Part shown: positions 6,766-15,039 of the stretch, piece after piece
How positions within the stretch are numbered: the stretch's first letter is position 1
Layout of the letters: every line of letters starts with the position of its first letter
Source of the DNA: Streptomyces europaeiscabiei
GTDB lineage: Bacteria > Actinomycetota > Actinomycetes > Streptomycetales > Streptomycetaceae
Assembly: GCF_036346855.1 (NCBI RefSeq)
Contig: NZ_CP107841.1
Location: 2,422,001-2,486,000 of the forward strand
Length of the DNA stretch: 64,000 nucleotides
Direction of reading: 5' to 3'
Translations under genes and position numbers: made by a program
The notes under the pieces: model-generated
Databases searched by the model: none
What the model saw: only the letters and a program-made list of their open reading frames with translations
Told to the model about the DNA's origin: nothing

Positions 6766-8288
6766 GTGGCGGACTGCTGGTCGCCGGGACCACGTCCGAT
6801 GCCGGGAAGAGTGTGGTGACCGCCGGGATCTGTCGGTGGCTCGTGCGGCAGGGCGTCAAGGTCGCGCCCTTCAAGGCGCAGAACATGTCGCTCAACTCCT
6901 TCGTGACGAAGGAAGGCGCCGAGATCGGGCGGGCTCAGGCCATGCAGGCGCAGGCCTGCCGCGTGGAGCCCAGTGCGCTCATGAACCCCGTTCTGCTGAA
7001 GCCCGGGGGAGAGCGGAGCAGCCAGGTGGTGCTGCTGGGCAAGCCCGTGGGGGAGATGAGTGCGCGCGGGTACCACGGGGGGCGGCAACAGCGGCTGCTC
7101 GGGACGGTGTTGGAGTGTCTCGCCGAGTTGCGGGGCACGTACGACGCGGTGATCTGTGAGGGGGCCGGTTCCCCCGCCGAGATCAATCTGCGGCGGACCG
7201 ACATCGTCAACATGGGGATCGCCCGCAACGCCGGGCTTCCCGTGCTCGTCGTCGGCGACATCGACCGTGGTGGGGTCTTCGCGTCGTTCTTCGGGACCGT
7301 CGCACTGCTCTCCCCCGAGGACCAGGCCCTCGTCGCCGGGTTCCTCGTCAACAAGTTCCGGGGGGACGTCTCCCTGCTGGAGCCGGGGCTCGACATGTTG
7401 CACGGGCTCACCGGGCGGCGGACGTACGGCGTGCTGCCGTTCCGGCACGGGCTCGGGATCGACGAGGAGGACGGACTGCGGGTCTCGCTGCGGGGGACCG
7501 TCCGGGAGTCGAACGTCGCGCCGCCCGTCGGGGAGGACGTGCTGCGGGTGGCCGTGTGCGCGGTGCCGCTGATGTCCAACTTCACCGACGTGGACGCGCT
7601 CGCCGCCGAACCCGGTGTCGTCGTGCGGTTCGTGGACCGGGCCGAGGAGCTGGCCGACGCCGACCTCGTCGTCGTTCCGGGGACCCGGGGGACGGTCCGG
7701 GCGTTGGAGTGGCTGCGGGAGCGGGGCCTCGCCGACGCCCTCGCACGACGTGCCGCGCAGGGGCGGCCGGTCCTCGGCATCTGCGGTGGGTTCCAGGTGC
7801 TCGGGGAGCACATCGAGGACGAGGTCGAGAGTCGGCGGGGGCATGTGGACGGGCTCGGGATACTGCCCGTGCGCGTGCGGTTCGCTCCCGAGAAGACGCT
7901 CACACGGCCCGTCGGGGAGGCCCTCGGGGAACACGTCGAGGGGTACGAGATCCATCACGGGGTCGCCGAGGTCATGGGCGGGGAACCCTTCCTGGACGGG
8001 TGCCGGGTCGGACAGACCTGGGGCACGCACTGGCACGGGTCGTTGGAGTCGGACGGGTTCCGGCGGGCCTTTCTGCGTGAGGTGGCGGCCGCCTCTGGGC
8101 GCCGTTTCGTGCCGGCCGCCGACACGTCGTTCGCGGCGCTGCGCGAGGAGCAGCTCGACCGGCTCGGCGATCTGATCGAGGAACACGCGGACACGGACGC
8201 GCTGTGGCGGCTCATCGAGTCGGGCGCGCCGCCGGGACTGCCGTTCGTGCCGCCCGGAGCACCGGGAACACCGGGAGCGTCCGGATGA
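6762..8288 (+). CDS. cobQ: cobyric acid synthase CobQ
   Basis: A 508-residue glutamine-dependent amidotransferase that amidates four peripheral carboxylates of adenosylcobyrinic acid a,c-diamide to make cobyric acid. The N-terminal ATPase-like domain begins GTTSDAGKS (7-15) and continues APFKAQNMSLNS. The C-terminal class I glutaminase domain has nucleophile Cys341 in GICGGFQVLG and the catalytic His at about 425 in THWHGSLE. ATG 6762 overlaps the cobD stop and has GAGGAGG upstream. The protein ends in a Pro/Gly-rich tail. It is cytoplasmic and part of the cob operon. Confidence 0.95.
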   Translation: MSGGLLVAGTTSDAGKSVVTAGICRWLVRQGVKVAPFKAQNMSLNSFVTKEGAEIGRAQAMQAQACRVEPSALMNPVLLKPGGERSSQVVLLGKPVGEMSARGYHGGRQQRLLGTVLECLAELRGTYDAVICEGAGSPAEINLRRTDIVNMGIARNAGLPVLVVGDIDRGGVFASFFGTVALLSPEDQALVAGFLVNKFRGDVSLLEPGLDMLHGLTGRRTYGVLPFRHGLGIDEEDGLRVSLRGTVRESNVAPPVGEDVLRVAVCAVPLMSNFTDVDALAAEPGVVVRFVDRAEELADADLVVVPGTRGTVRALEWLRERGLADALARRAAQGRPVLGICGGFQVLGEHIEDEVESRRGHVDGLGILPVRVRFAPEKTLTRPVGEALGEHVEGYEIHHGVAEVMGGEPFLDGCRVGQTWGTHWHGSLESDGFRRAFLREVAAASGRRFVPAADTSFAALREEQLDRLGDLIEEHADTDALWRLIESGAPPGLPFVPPGAPGTPGASG

Positions 8289-8364
8289 GCACGGGCTCGC
8301 TGTTGAACGACCGGCCGCGGGTCAACCGCCCATGGCCGGAGGGTGACTTGGAGGGCGACGCATA
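8285..8364 (+). CDS. 26-codon ORF filling the cobQ-chelatase gap (possible cobN remnant)
   Basis: An ATG overlapping the cobQ stop (ATGA) starts a frame that ends in TAG at 8362-8364, immediately before the GTG of the chelatase gene at 8365. It would give about 26 residues ending EGDLEGDA. The exact fit between the two genes suggests translational coupling. In several actinobacteria, as I recall, cobN lies at this spot, so this may be the scar of a cobN deletion with its ends joined. That is inference; it may instead be a chance frame. Confidence 0.35.
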
Positions 8365-10422
8365 GTGAGTGTTCCGTTTCCGTTCACGGCCGTCGTCGGC
8401 CAGGACGACCTGCGGCTGGCGCTGCTGCTGAACGCGGTGTCGCCGGCGGTCGGCGGTGTGCTGGTGCGCGGTGAGAAGGGGACCGCGAAGAGCACCGCCG
8501 TGCGGGCGCTCGCGGCGCTGCTGCCGCAGGTGGAGGTCGTCGTCGGCTGCCGGTTCTCGTGCGATCCCGCGAAGCCGGACCCCGCGTGCCCGGACGGGCC
8601 GCACGAGCCGGCGTTCGAGACACGGCCGTCCCGCATGGTCGAGCTGCCCGTCGGCGCCTCCGAGGACCGGCTCGTCGGCGCCCTCGACATCGAGCGGGCG
8701 CTGTCCGAGGGCGTGAAGGCGTTCGAGCCGGGTCTCCTCGCGGACGCGCACCGGGGGATCCTCTACGTCGACGAGGTGAACCTGCTCCACGACCACCTCG
8801 TCGACCTGCTGCTCGACGCGGCCGCGATGGGCGCCTCGTACGTGGAGCGCGAGGGTGTCTCCGTACGGCATGCCGCGCGGTTCCTGCTCGTGGGGACCAT
8901 GAACCCCGAGGAGGGCGAGCTGCGGCCGCAGTTGCTCGACCGGTTCGGGCTGACCGTCGAGGTCGCGGCCTCGCGGGAGCCGGACCAGCGGGTGGAGGTC
9001 GTACGGCGGCGGCTCGCCTATGACGACGACCCGGCGGGTTTCGTGGCCCGTTGGGCGGACGAGGAGGCCGACGTACGGCAACGGGTCGCCGCCGCACGGG
9101 AGTTGTTGCCGTCCGTGGTGCTGGGCGACGGGGTGCTGCGGCAGATCGCTGCGACCTGTGCGGCCTTCGAGGTCGACGGGATGCGGGCCGACATCGTGAT
9201 GGCCCGGACGGCCACCGCGCTGGCCGCGTGGGCCGGGCGGACCGAGGTGCTGGCGGAGGATGTGCGGCAGGCGGCGCTGCTCGCCCTGCCGCACCGGCGA
9301 CGACGGAACCCGTTCGACGCGCCGGGGCTCGACGAGGACAAGCTCGACGAGACGCTGGAGGAGTTCGCGGAGCCACCGGAGAACTCGGCGGACCCGGAGA
9401 CCACTCAGGACGACGAAGACCCCGACCCCGGTCCCGACGGACCCGGTGGCGGTGGGCAGCCGCCCTCCTCCGAGCCCGAGGGACCGCAGGGCGGTGACTC
9501 CGGGGCACAGCCCGAGAGCGGGGAGGGCGTGCCGGCGCAGGCTCCGGCCGCCGGGGAGCAGTCCGCCGTACGGGCCGCCGAACCCTTTCGTACGAAGGTG
9601 CTGAGCGTGCCGGGGCTCGGGGAGGGCGCTACCGGGCGGCGTTCGCGGGCACGGACCGAGCACGGGCGCACGACCGGAGCGCGTCGGCCCCGTGGCACGC
9701 TGACCAAGCTGCATCTCGCGGCGACCGTGCAGGCCGCCGCGCCGCATCAGCGGACGCGGGGACGGTCCGGGCCGGGGCTGGTCGTACGCCGTGACGATCT
9801 GCGGCAGGCGACGCGGGAGGGGCGTGAGGGGAACCTCGTGCTGTTCGTGGTCGACGCCTCCGGGTCGATGGCGGCGCGGCAGCGGATGAGTGCCGTGAAG
9901 GGCGCCGTCCTGTCGCTGCTCCTCGACGCCTATCAGCGGCGGGACAAGGTGGGTCTGGTGACCTTCCGGGGGTCGGCCGCCGAGGTGGCGCTGCCGCCGA
10001 CCTCGTCCGTGGACGCGGCGGCGGCCCGGCTGGAGTCGCTGCCCACGGGCGGGCGGACGCCGCTGGCGGCCGGGCTGCTCAAGGCGCACGACGTGCTGCG
10101 GGTGGAGCGGCTGCGGGACCCCGCGCGACGGCCGCTGGTCGTCGTGGTGACCGACGGCCGGGCGACCGGCGGGCCGGAACCCGTCGCGCTCGCCGGGCGG
10201 GCGGCCCGGCTGTTCGCGGCCGAGGGCACCGCCTCCGTGGTCGTCGACTGCGAGTCGGGCCATGTCCGGCTGGGACTCGCCGGGCAGCTCGCTGGTGAAC
10301 TGGGCGGTACGGCGGTGACGTTGGACGAGCTGCGGGCCGACTCCATCGCCGGGCTGGTACGGGATGTGCAGGCAACGCACGGAACGCAGGGACCGCAGGG
10401 AACTTCGAGGAGGGCCGCATAG
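8365..10422 (+). CDS. putative cobaltochelatase I/D-type subunit fusion (AAA+ ATPase plus VWA)
   Basis: A 685-residue fusion of the ATPase and von Willebrand-A subunits of an ATP-dependent (aerobic-type) metal chelatase. Walker [10 protein letters not shown] is at 36-44, a Cys-containing insertion ([14 protein letters not shown]) near 60, Walker [12 protein letters not shown] near 133, an acidic Pro/Gly-rich linker at about 335-420, and the VWA metal site DASGS at 497-501. Such proteins work with the large CobN subunit to insert cobalt into hydrogenobyrinic acid a,c-diamide. No cobN is present in this window. The GTG start follows GGAGGG by about 9 bases. The cobO ATG follows directly. Confidence 0.9.
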   Translation: MSVPFPFTAVVGQDDLRLALLLNAVSPAVGGVLVRGEKGTAKSTAVRALAALLPQVEVVVGCRFSCDPAKPDPACPDGPHEPAFETRPSRMVELPVGASEDRLVGALDIERALSEGVKAFEPGLLADAHRGILYVDEVNLLHDHLVDLLLDAAAMGASYVEREGVSVRHAARFLLVGTMNPEEGELRPQLLDRFGLTVEVAASREPDQRVEVVRRRLAYDDDPAGFVARWADEEADVRQRVAAARELLPSVVLGDGVLRQIAATCAAFEVDGMRADIVMARTATALAAWAGRTEVLAEDVRQAALLALPHRRRRNPFDAPGLDEDKLDETLEEFAEPPENSADPETTQDDEDPDPGPDGPGGGGQPPSSEPEGPQGGDSGAQPESGEGVPAQAPAAGEQSAVRAAEPFRTKVLSVPGLGEGATGRRSRARTEHGRTTGARRPRGTLTKLHLAATVQAAAPHQRTRGRSGPGLVVRRDDLRQATREGREGNLVLFVVDASGSMAARQRMSAVKGAVLSLLLDAYQRRDKVGLVTFRGSAAEVALPPTSSVDAAAARLESLPTGGRTPLAAGLLKAHDVLRVERLRDPARRPLVVVVTDGRATGGPEPVALAGRAARLFAAEGTASVVVDCESGHVRLGLAGQLAGELGGTAVTLDELRADSIAGLVRDVQATHGTQGPQGTSRRAA

Positions 10423-11034
10423 ATGCCGCAGGGACAGCCGAGTGTCGTACCCGACGACGGACTGACGACTCGTCAGCGCCGGAATCGTCCACTGGTCTTC
10501 GTCCACACGGGCGTGGGCAAGGGGAAGTCCACCGCCGCGTTCGGGCTCGCGCTGCGCGCCTGGAACCAGGGGTGGCCGATCGGGGTGTTCCAGTTCGTCA
10601 AGTCGGCGAAGTGGAAGGTCGGCGAGGAGAACGCGCTGCGAGTGCTCGGGGCGTCCGGTGAGGGTGGGTCCGTCGACTGGCACAAGATGGGCGAGGGCTG
10701 GTCGTGGGTGCAGCGCGACGTCGTGCAGGGTGACAACTCGGCCAACGAGGACAAGGCCCGGGAGGGCTGGGAGCAGGTCAAGCGGGACCTGGCGGCCGAG
10801 ACGTACAAGCTGTATGTGCTGGACGAGTTCGCGTACCCCCTGCACTGGGGGTGGATCGACACCGACGAGGTGATCGACGTGCTGCGGAGCCGGCCGGGGA
10901 CCCAGCATGTCGTGATCACCGGGCGGAACGCGCCGGAGAAGCTCGTCGACTTCGCGGACCTCGTGACCGACATGTCGAAGGTCAAGCACCCCATGGACGC
11001 GGGCCAGAAGGGCCAGCGGGGCATCGAGTGGTGA
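10423..11034 (+). CDS. cobO: cob(I)yrinic acid a,c-diamide adenosyltransferase CobO
   Basis: A 203-residue ATP:corrinoid adenosyltransferase of the CobA/CobO/BtuR family, transferring the 5'-deoxyadenosyl group of ATP to cob(I)alamin precursors. The P-loop GVGKGKST is at 30-37, followed by GVFQFVKSAKWKVGEE, a DEFAYPLHWGWI segment, and a final HVVITGRNAPEKLVDFADLVTDM, all typical. The ATG lies directly after the stop of the chelatase gene, so translation is probably coupled. The protein is cytoplasmic. Confidence 0.95.
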   Translation: MPQGQPSVVPDDGLTTRQRRNRPLVFVHTGVGKGKSTAAFGLALRAWNQGWPIGVFQFVKSAKWKVGEENALRVLGASGEGGSVDWHKMGEGWSWVQRDVVQGDNSANEDKAREGWEQVKRDLAAETYKLYVLDEFAYPLHWGWIDTDEVIDVLRSRPGTQHVVITGRNAPEKLVDFADLVTDMSKVKHPMDAGQKGQRGIEW

Positions 11035-11038
11035 CGCC

Positions 11039-12412
11039 GTGACCTTCTCTCCCTCCGCTCCCCTGCCCTCCGTCCCCCGGCTGGTCGTCGGCGCGCCCTC
11101 CTCGCGCAGCGGCAAGACCACCGTGGCCACGGGGCTGATGGCCGCGCTCACCGAGCGTGGGTTCGCCGTGTCCCCGCACAAGGTGGGGCCGGACTACATC
11201 GACCCCGGATACCACGCGCTCGCGAGCGGGCGGGTGGGGCGGAACCTCGACGCGTACCTGTGCGGACCCGAACTGGTCGCGCCGCTCTTCGCGCACGGGG
11301 CGCGCGGGTGCGACATCGCCGTCGTCGAGGGTGTGATGGGGATGTACGACGGGGCCTCGGGGCAAGGGGAACTGGCGTCCACCGCGCATGTGGCGAAGCT
11401 GCTGCGGGCGCCGGTCGTGCTGGTCGTGGACGCGTCGTCGCAGTCGCGGTCGGTGGCGGCGCTGGTGCACGGGTTCGCCTCCTGGGATCCCGAGGTGCGG
11501 ATGGGGGGCGTGATCCTCAACAAGGTCGCCTCGGACCGGCACGAGGAGTTGTTGCGGGACGCCCTGGAGTCGACCGGTGTGCCCGTGCTGGGCGTGCTGC
11601 GGCGGGCTCCCCAGGTGGACACCCCGTCCCGGCATCTGGGGCTGGTCCCGGTCGCCGAGCGGCAGGCCGCGGCGGTGGAGGCCGTGGCGGCGATGGCCGC
11701 GCAGGTGCGGGCGGGGTGCGATCTGGAGGCGCTGGTCGCGCTCGCCCGGAGCGCGGGGCCGTTGTCGGGTGCGGCCTGGGAGCCGCCCGTCGCCGCCGTC
11801 ACGGGGAGGCGGGAGGTGGTCGCCGTGGCCGGCGGGCCCGCGTTCACCTTCTCCTATGCCGAGCACGCCGAGCTGCTGACCGCCGCCGGCGCCGAGGTCG
11901 TCGTCTTCGACCCCCTGCGCGACGAGCAACTGCCCGACGGGACGGGCGGGTTGGTGATCGGCGGCGGGTTCCCCGAGATGTACGCCGCCGAGCTGTCCGC
12001 GAACGAGCCGCTGCGCAAGGCGGTCGCCGAGCTGGCGTTCGGCGGGGCTCCGGTGGCCGCCGAGTGCGCCGGTCTGCTCTACCTGTGCCGGGAGCTGGAC
12101 GGGCGGCCCATGTGCGGGGTGCTCGACGCCACGGCGCGGATGGACGAGCGGCTGACCCTCGGATACCGGGACGCCGTGGCCGTCGGCGACAGCGTGCTCG
12201 CGCCGGCCGGGACCCGGATGCGGGCGCACGAATTCCACCGGACGGTCGTCGAGCCCGGGGCCGGACCGGCTCCCGCCTGGGGAGTACGGAGCCCTCGGCC
12301 TCGGGTCGAGGGGTTCGTGCAGCAAGGGGTGCACGCGAGTTACTTGCACACGCACTGGGCGGCCGAGCCCGGTGTCGCCCGGCGGTTCGTGGAGAGATGC
12401 CGGATCTCATGA
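11039..12412 (+). CDS. cobB: cobyrinic acid a,c-diamide synthase CobB/CbiA
   Basis: A 457-residue glutamine-dependent amidotransferase that amidates the a and c carboxylates of (hydrogeno)cobyrinic acid. The N-terminal dethiobiotin-synthetase-like ATPase domain has the P-loop APSSRSGKTT at about 19-28. The C-terminal glutaminase domain has Cys343 in AAECAGLLYLC and a terminal SYLHTHWA motif carrying the catalytic His. The GTG start at 11039 lies 4 bases after the cobO stop. It is the last gene of the first cob run; the next gene, a ZIP transporter, is convergent. Confidence 0.95.
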   Translation: MTFSPSAPLPSVPRLVVGAPSSRSGKTTVATGLMAALTERGFAVSPHKVGPDYIDPGYHALASGRVGRNLDAYLCGPELVAPLFAHGARGCDIAVVEGVMGMYDGASGQGELASTAHVAKLLRAPVVLVVDASSQSRSVAALVHGFASWDPEVRMGGVILNKVASDRHEELLRDALESTGVPVLGVLRRAPQVDTPSRHLGLVPVAERQAAAVEAVAAMAAQVRAGCDLEALVALARSAGPLSGAAWEPPVAAVTGRREVVAVAGGPAFTFSYAEHAELLTAAGAEVVVFDPLRDEQLPDGTGGLVIGGGFPEMYAAELSANEPLRKAVAELAFGGAPVAAECAGLLYLCRELDGRPMCGVLDATARMDERLTLGYRDAVAVGDSVLAPAGTRMRAHEFHRTVVEPGAGPAPAWGVRSPRPRVEGFVQQGVHASYLHTHWAAEPGVARRFVERCRIS

Positions 12413-12456
12413 GCGGCGGCCCGGCCGGAGCCGCGCCCGGCTTCGAGCCCTCCCGT

Positions 12457-13185
12457 TCACTCCGCCACGCCCACCACCAGCCAGATGAAGGCCGCCCCGG
12501 CGATCGTGCACAGCACGGTGGAACGGGCCGGGTGTTCGTGGTGGGCCTCGGGGAGGATCTCGGCGGCGGCGAGGTAGAGCAGCGCGCCGCCGAAGAAGCC
12601 GAGGTAGCAGCCGAGGGGGCCCTCCGGGATCGTGAACAGCAGGGTGGAGGCGGCTCCCACCACCGGGGCCGCCGCGTCCGCGAACAGCATCGCGAGCGCG
12701 CGGCGGCGGGCGTTGCCGTACAGGCTCGTCAGCGTGTACGTGTTGAAGCCGTCCGCGAAGTCGTGGGCGATCACCGCGAGCGCGACCGCGATGCCCATGC
12801 CGTCGCCGATCTGGAAGGCCGCGCCGATCGCGACGCCGTCCATCGCGCTGTGCCCGACCATGGCGGCGGCGGCCGTCAGGCCCACCTGGGGCGTACGGCC
12901 GTTGTGCTCCTTTCCCCCGTGCGCCGCCTGCCGTACGGCCAGCAGGCGTTCCACCAGGTGGGTCAGGAGAAAACCGGCGACGAACAGCAGCAGCGCGGCC
13001 GGTACGCCGAAGACCTCCTCGCCGGCCGCCTGAAGTGCCTCGGGGAGCAGATCGAGGCCGACCACGCCCAGCATCAGGCCGCCGGCCAGGCCCAGCACCA
13101 GGTGACGGCGGTCCGTCACCCGTTGTGCCGTCCAGCCGCCGACCAGCGTCATCAGGAACGCGCCGAGTGCCACGAAGACCGCCAT
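12457..13185 (-). CDS. ZIP-family divalent metal transporter
   Basis: A 242-residue membrane protein with about eight hydrophobic segments. The family signature is clear in helices IV and V: MVGHSAMDGVAIGAAFQIG and VIAHDFADGFNT, where the His, Asp and Glu residues form the metal path. A His-containing loop (RQAAHGGKEHNGR) separates helices III and IV. ZIP proteins move Zn, Fe, Mn or related ions into the cytoplasm. The location inside a cobalamin cluster invites a cobalt role, but nothing in the sequence settles the metal. The gene is convergent to cobB and shows no obvious Shine-Dalgarno sequence. Confidence 0.88.
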   Translation of the reverse strand: MAVFVALGAFLMTLVGGWTAQRVTDRRHLVLGLAGGLMLGVVGLDLLPEALQAAGEEVFGVPAALLLFVAGFLLTHLVERLLAVRQAAHGGKEHNGRTPQVGLTAAAAMVGHSAMDGVAIGAAFQIGDGMGIAVALAVIAHDFADGFNTYTLTSLYGNARRRALAMLFADAAAPVVGAASTLLFTIPEGPLGCYLGFFGGALLYLAAAEILPEAHHEHPARSTVLCTIAGAAFIWLVVGVAE

Positions 13186-13278
13186 GGGTACTTGCTACCG
13201 GAAGAGCGGGGGCTGTCGGCTGCGGCGCCCCGAGCGGGTGCGGAGTGGGGAGGCCCGGTTTTGACCGCGGGTTCGTCG

Positions 13279-13342
13279 TGGCTGGTCGCGCCCGCGCGGC
13301 GCAGCCGCCCCTGTCCTGGCCCCGCGCCCCTCAATGGGCGCG
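13279..13342. repeat. type-1 intergenic double-hairpin repeat, copy A
   Basis: Related copies lie at 24438-24501 and 32033-32099. Each has GGCTGGTCGC..C, a GC-rich hairpin around GGCGCAGCCGC or GGCGGAGCCGC, then CCCCGCGCCCCTCAxGGGCGCG. This copy overlaps the proposed start of the CobE-like gene. Confidence 0.65.
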
Positions 13343-14101
13343 GCTGTGGCTGACCATGGGCTCGGCTCCCTCGTCGTCGGTGTGGGCGCCTCCAAGGGTG
13401 TGCCGGTGGCGGAGGTCCTCTGCCTGATCGAGGGCGCTCTGCGGGAAGCCGGGCTCTCGCCGGGGTCGGTCGCCGTGCTCGCGACCGCCGACGCCAAGGC
13501 CGACGAACCCGGCCTCGTCCAGGCCGCCGAACGCCTCGGCGTCCCCCTCGTGGCCTACGCCGCGGAGGAACTGGCCGCGGTGGAGGTGCCGAACCCCTCC
13601 GACGCGACCCTCGCCTCCGTCGGCACCCCGTCCGTCGCGGAGGCCGCCGCGCTGATGAGCGGAGGCCAACTCCTCGTACCCAAGCGGAAGTCGGTGCCGG
13701 CGGACGGGCGGTCGGCGAGGGTGACGTGTGCCGTCGCGTCGGCCGGTGCGGTGCGGGACGCCTCGCTGCCGGACGAGTCGAGCCGGCCTGCGAACCCTGG
13801 CTTCGCCGGCCTCGACGCCGGTCGGCATGATGATCGTCATGACCGAGACCGAGACCGTGACAGAGACCGTGGCGGAGACAGTGCCTGTGCCTGTGGCCGA
13901 CGCCGTGGCTGTGGCTGTGGCTGTGGGAGCCACGGCGGCTCGGTGGACGACGGTGCGATCGGGACAACGGTGACCGCCACCGACCCACCCCTGAAAGCCC
14001 GCCCGCACCACCTGCCTTCCGCCCCGCACCCGCACCCGCACCCGCACCCGCACCCAGCTTCCGCGATAGCCATCGCTTCCGCTTCCGAGGAGACATCGTG
14101 A
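13334..14101 (+). CDS. cobalamin biosynthesis CobE/GbiG (CbiG C-terminal) domain protein with His/Cys-rich tail
   Basis: A 255-residue protein. Residues about 12-125 match the CobE/CbiG C-terminal domain (VVGVGASKGVPVAEVLCLIE, then LATADAKADEPGL and VGTPSVAEAAAL). CbiG-type proteins act in corrin ring contraction, and CobE is needed for cobalamin synthesis though poorly defined. The remaining 130 residues are low complexity: alternating Arg/Asp, a GCGCGCG block and a run of His-Pro. The tail frame appears intact because the stop TGA overlaps the GTG of cbiX. The start is uncertain: ATG 13334 lies inside a dispersed repeat without a Shine-Dalgarno sequence, and GTG 13346 is an alternative. Confidence 0.75.
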   Translation: MGAAVADHGLGSLVVGVGASKGVPVAEVLCLIEGALREAGLSPGSVAVLATADAKADEPGLVQAAERLGVPLVAYAAEELAAVEVPNPSDATLASVGTPSVAEAAALMSGGQLLVPKRKSVPADGRSARVTCAVASAGAVRDASLPDESSRPANPGFAGLDAGRHDDRHDRDRDRDRDRGGDSACACGRRRGCGCGCGSHGGSVDDGAIGTTVTATDPPLKARPHHLPSAPHPHPHPHPHPASAIAIASASEETS

Positions 14102-15039
14102 CCACCCCGCCGCCCGCCCTGCTCGTCGCCGCTCATGGCACCCAGGACGAGGCAGGAGCCGAGGCGTTCCGTGACTTACTGCGCGAGCTGGGGCGCCGAC
14201 ACCCCGGGCTGCCCGTCGCAGGCGGCTACGTCGAGCCGTCCCGGCCGTCGCTGGGCAAGGCCGTGGAGGAGCTGGCGGAGCGGGGGGTACGGCGGTTCGC
14301 CGTGGTCCCGCTGACGTCGGAACCCACCGGGCGGGCCGAGCGGGACGTGACGGCGGCGCTGGCCCTCGCGCGGGAGCGGCACCCGGGGATCTCGTACACC
14401 TGCGGCCGTCCGCCGGGCCCGCGCCCTGCGCTGCTGAACCTCCTGGAGCGGCGGACGGAGGAGGCCCTGGGGGCGTCCTCGCCGCGTACGCCGGGCGACC
14501 GGGCCGATGTGACCGTGCTGCTCGTCGGCCACGGGTCCTTCGACCCCGGGGCCAACGCCGAGGTGCACAGGGCGGCCCGGCTGCTGTGGGAGGGACGCGG
14601 GTACGCGGGTGTGGAGACGGCGTTCGTGTCGCTGGCGGCGCCGGACGTGCCGAGCGGTCTCGACCGGTGCGTGAAGCTGGGCGCGCGGCGGATCGTCGTG
14701 CTGCCGTACTTCCCGCTCACCGGCGGGCCGGCGGACCGGGTGCGGCAGCAGACCGAGGGCTGGGCTGCCGCTCGTCCGGAGATCGGGGTACGGTCGGCCG
14801 ATGTCATCGGACCGGAGCCGGAGCTGCTCGATCTGGTCGTGGAGCGGTACCGGGAGGCGCTGGAGGGCGATCCGCACATGAACCGCGTCTCGCACGACTC
14901 CTCCCCCCACGGCGGCACCCCGCCCGGCGTCGAGAACGCCACCGGGCTGCCGCGACAGCCGCGCGTCCATCCGGACGACGACGGGCACCAAGGCCACGAT
15001 CACCATCACTGGGGACACGCGCACTCCCATGCACACTGA
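14098..15039 (+). CDS. cbiX: sirohydrochlorin cobaltochelatase CbiX-like, with His-rich C-terminus
   Basis: A 313-residue protein with two tandem CbiX halves (about 8-115 and 140-255), each with a metal-ligand His in an HG motif: AAHGTQDE (His13) and VGHGSFDPG (His145). The family inserts cobalt (or iron) into sirohydrochlorin. The C-terminus is strikingly His-rich (HQGHDHHHWGHAHSHAH), as in long CbiX forms, and probably stores or delivers metal. Codon 27 is TTA (14176-14178), a codon read in Streptomyces only by the developmentally regulated bldA tRNA. The GTG start overlaps the preceding stop (GTGA), and the 3' end overlaps cobC by 11 bases, so translation is coupled along the run. Confidence 0.9.
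   Translation: MTTPPPALLVAAHGTQDEAGAEAFRDLLRELGRRHPGLPVAGGYVEPSRPSLGKAVEELAERGVRRFAVVPLTSEPTGRAERDVTAALALARERHPGISYTCGRPPGPRPALLNLLERRTEEALGASSPRTPGDRADVTVLLVGHGSFDPGANAEVHRAARLLWEGRGYAGVETAFVSLAAPDVPSGLDRCVKLGARRIVVLPYFPLTGGPADRVRQQTEGWAAARPEIGVRSADVIGPEPELLDLVVERYREALEGDPHMNRVSHDSSPHGGTPPGVENATGLPRQPRVHPDDDGHQGHDHHHWGHAHSHAH

Noticed and set aside
6180..8186. Long minus-strand open frame opposite cobD and cobQ
   Set aside because: Low-complexity translation with no domain; the opposite strand has clear CobD and CobQ motifs.
8212..11181. Very long minus-strand open frame opposite the cob genes
   Set aside because: It is an antisense shadow of high-GC coding sequence; its His/Pro/Arg-rich product has no family resemblance, while the plus strand carries cobQ end, chelatase and cobO.
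14027..14060. CACCCG run considered as a possible CRISPR-like or regulatory repeat
   Set aside because: It is a simple six-base repeat inside a reading frame, without spacers.
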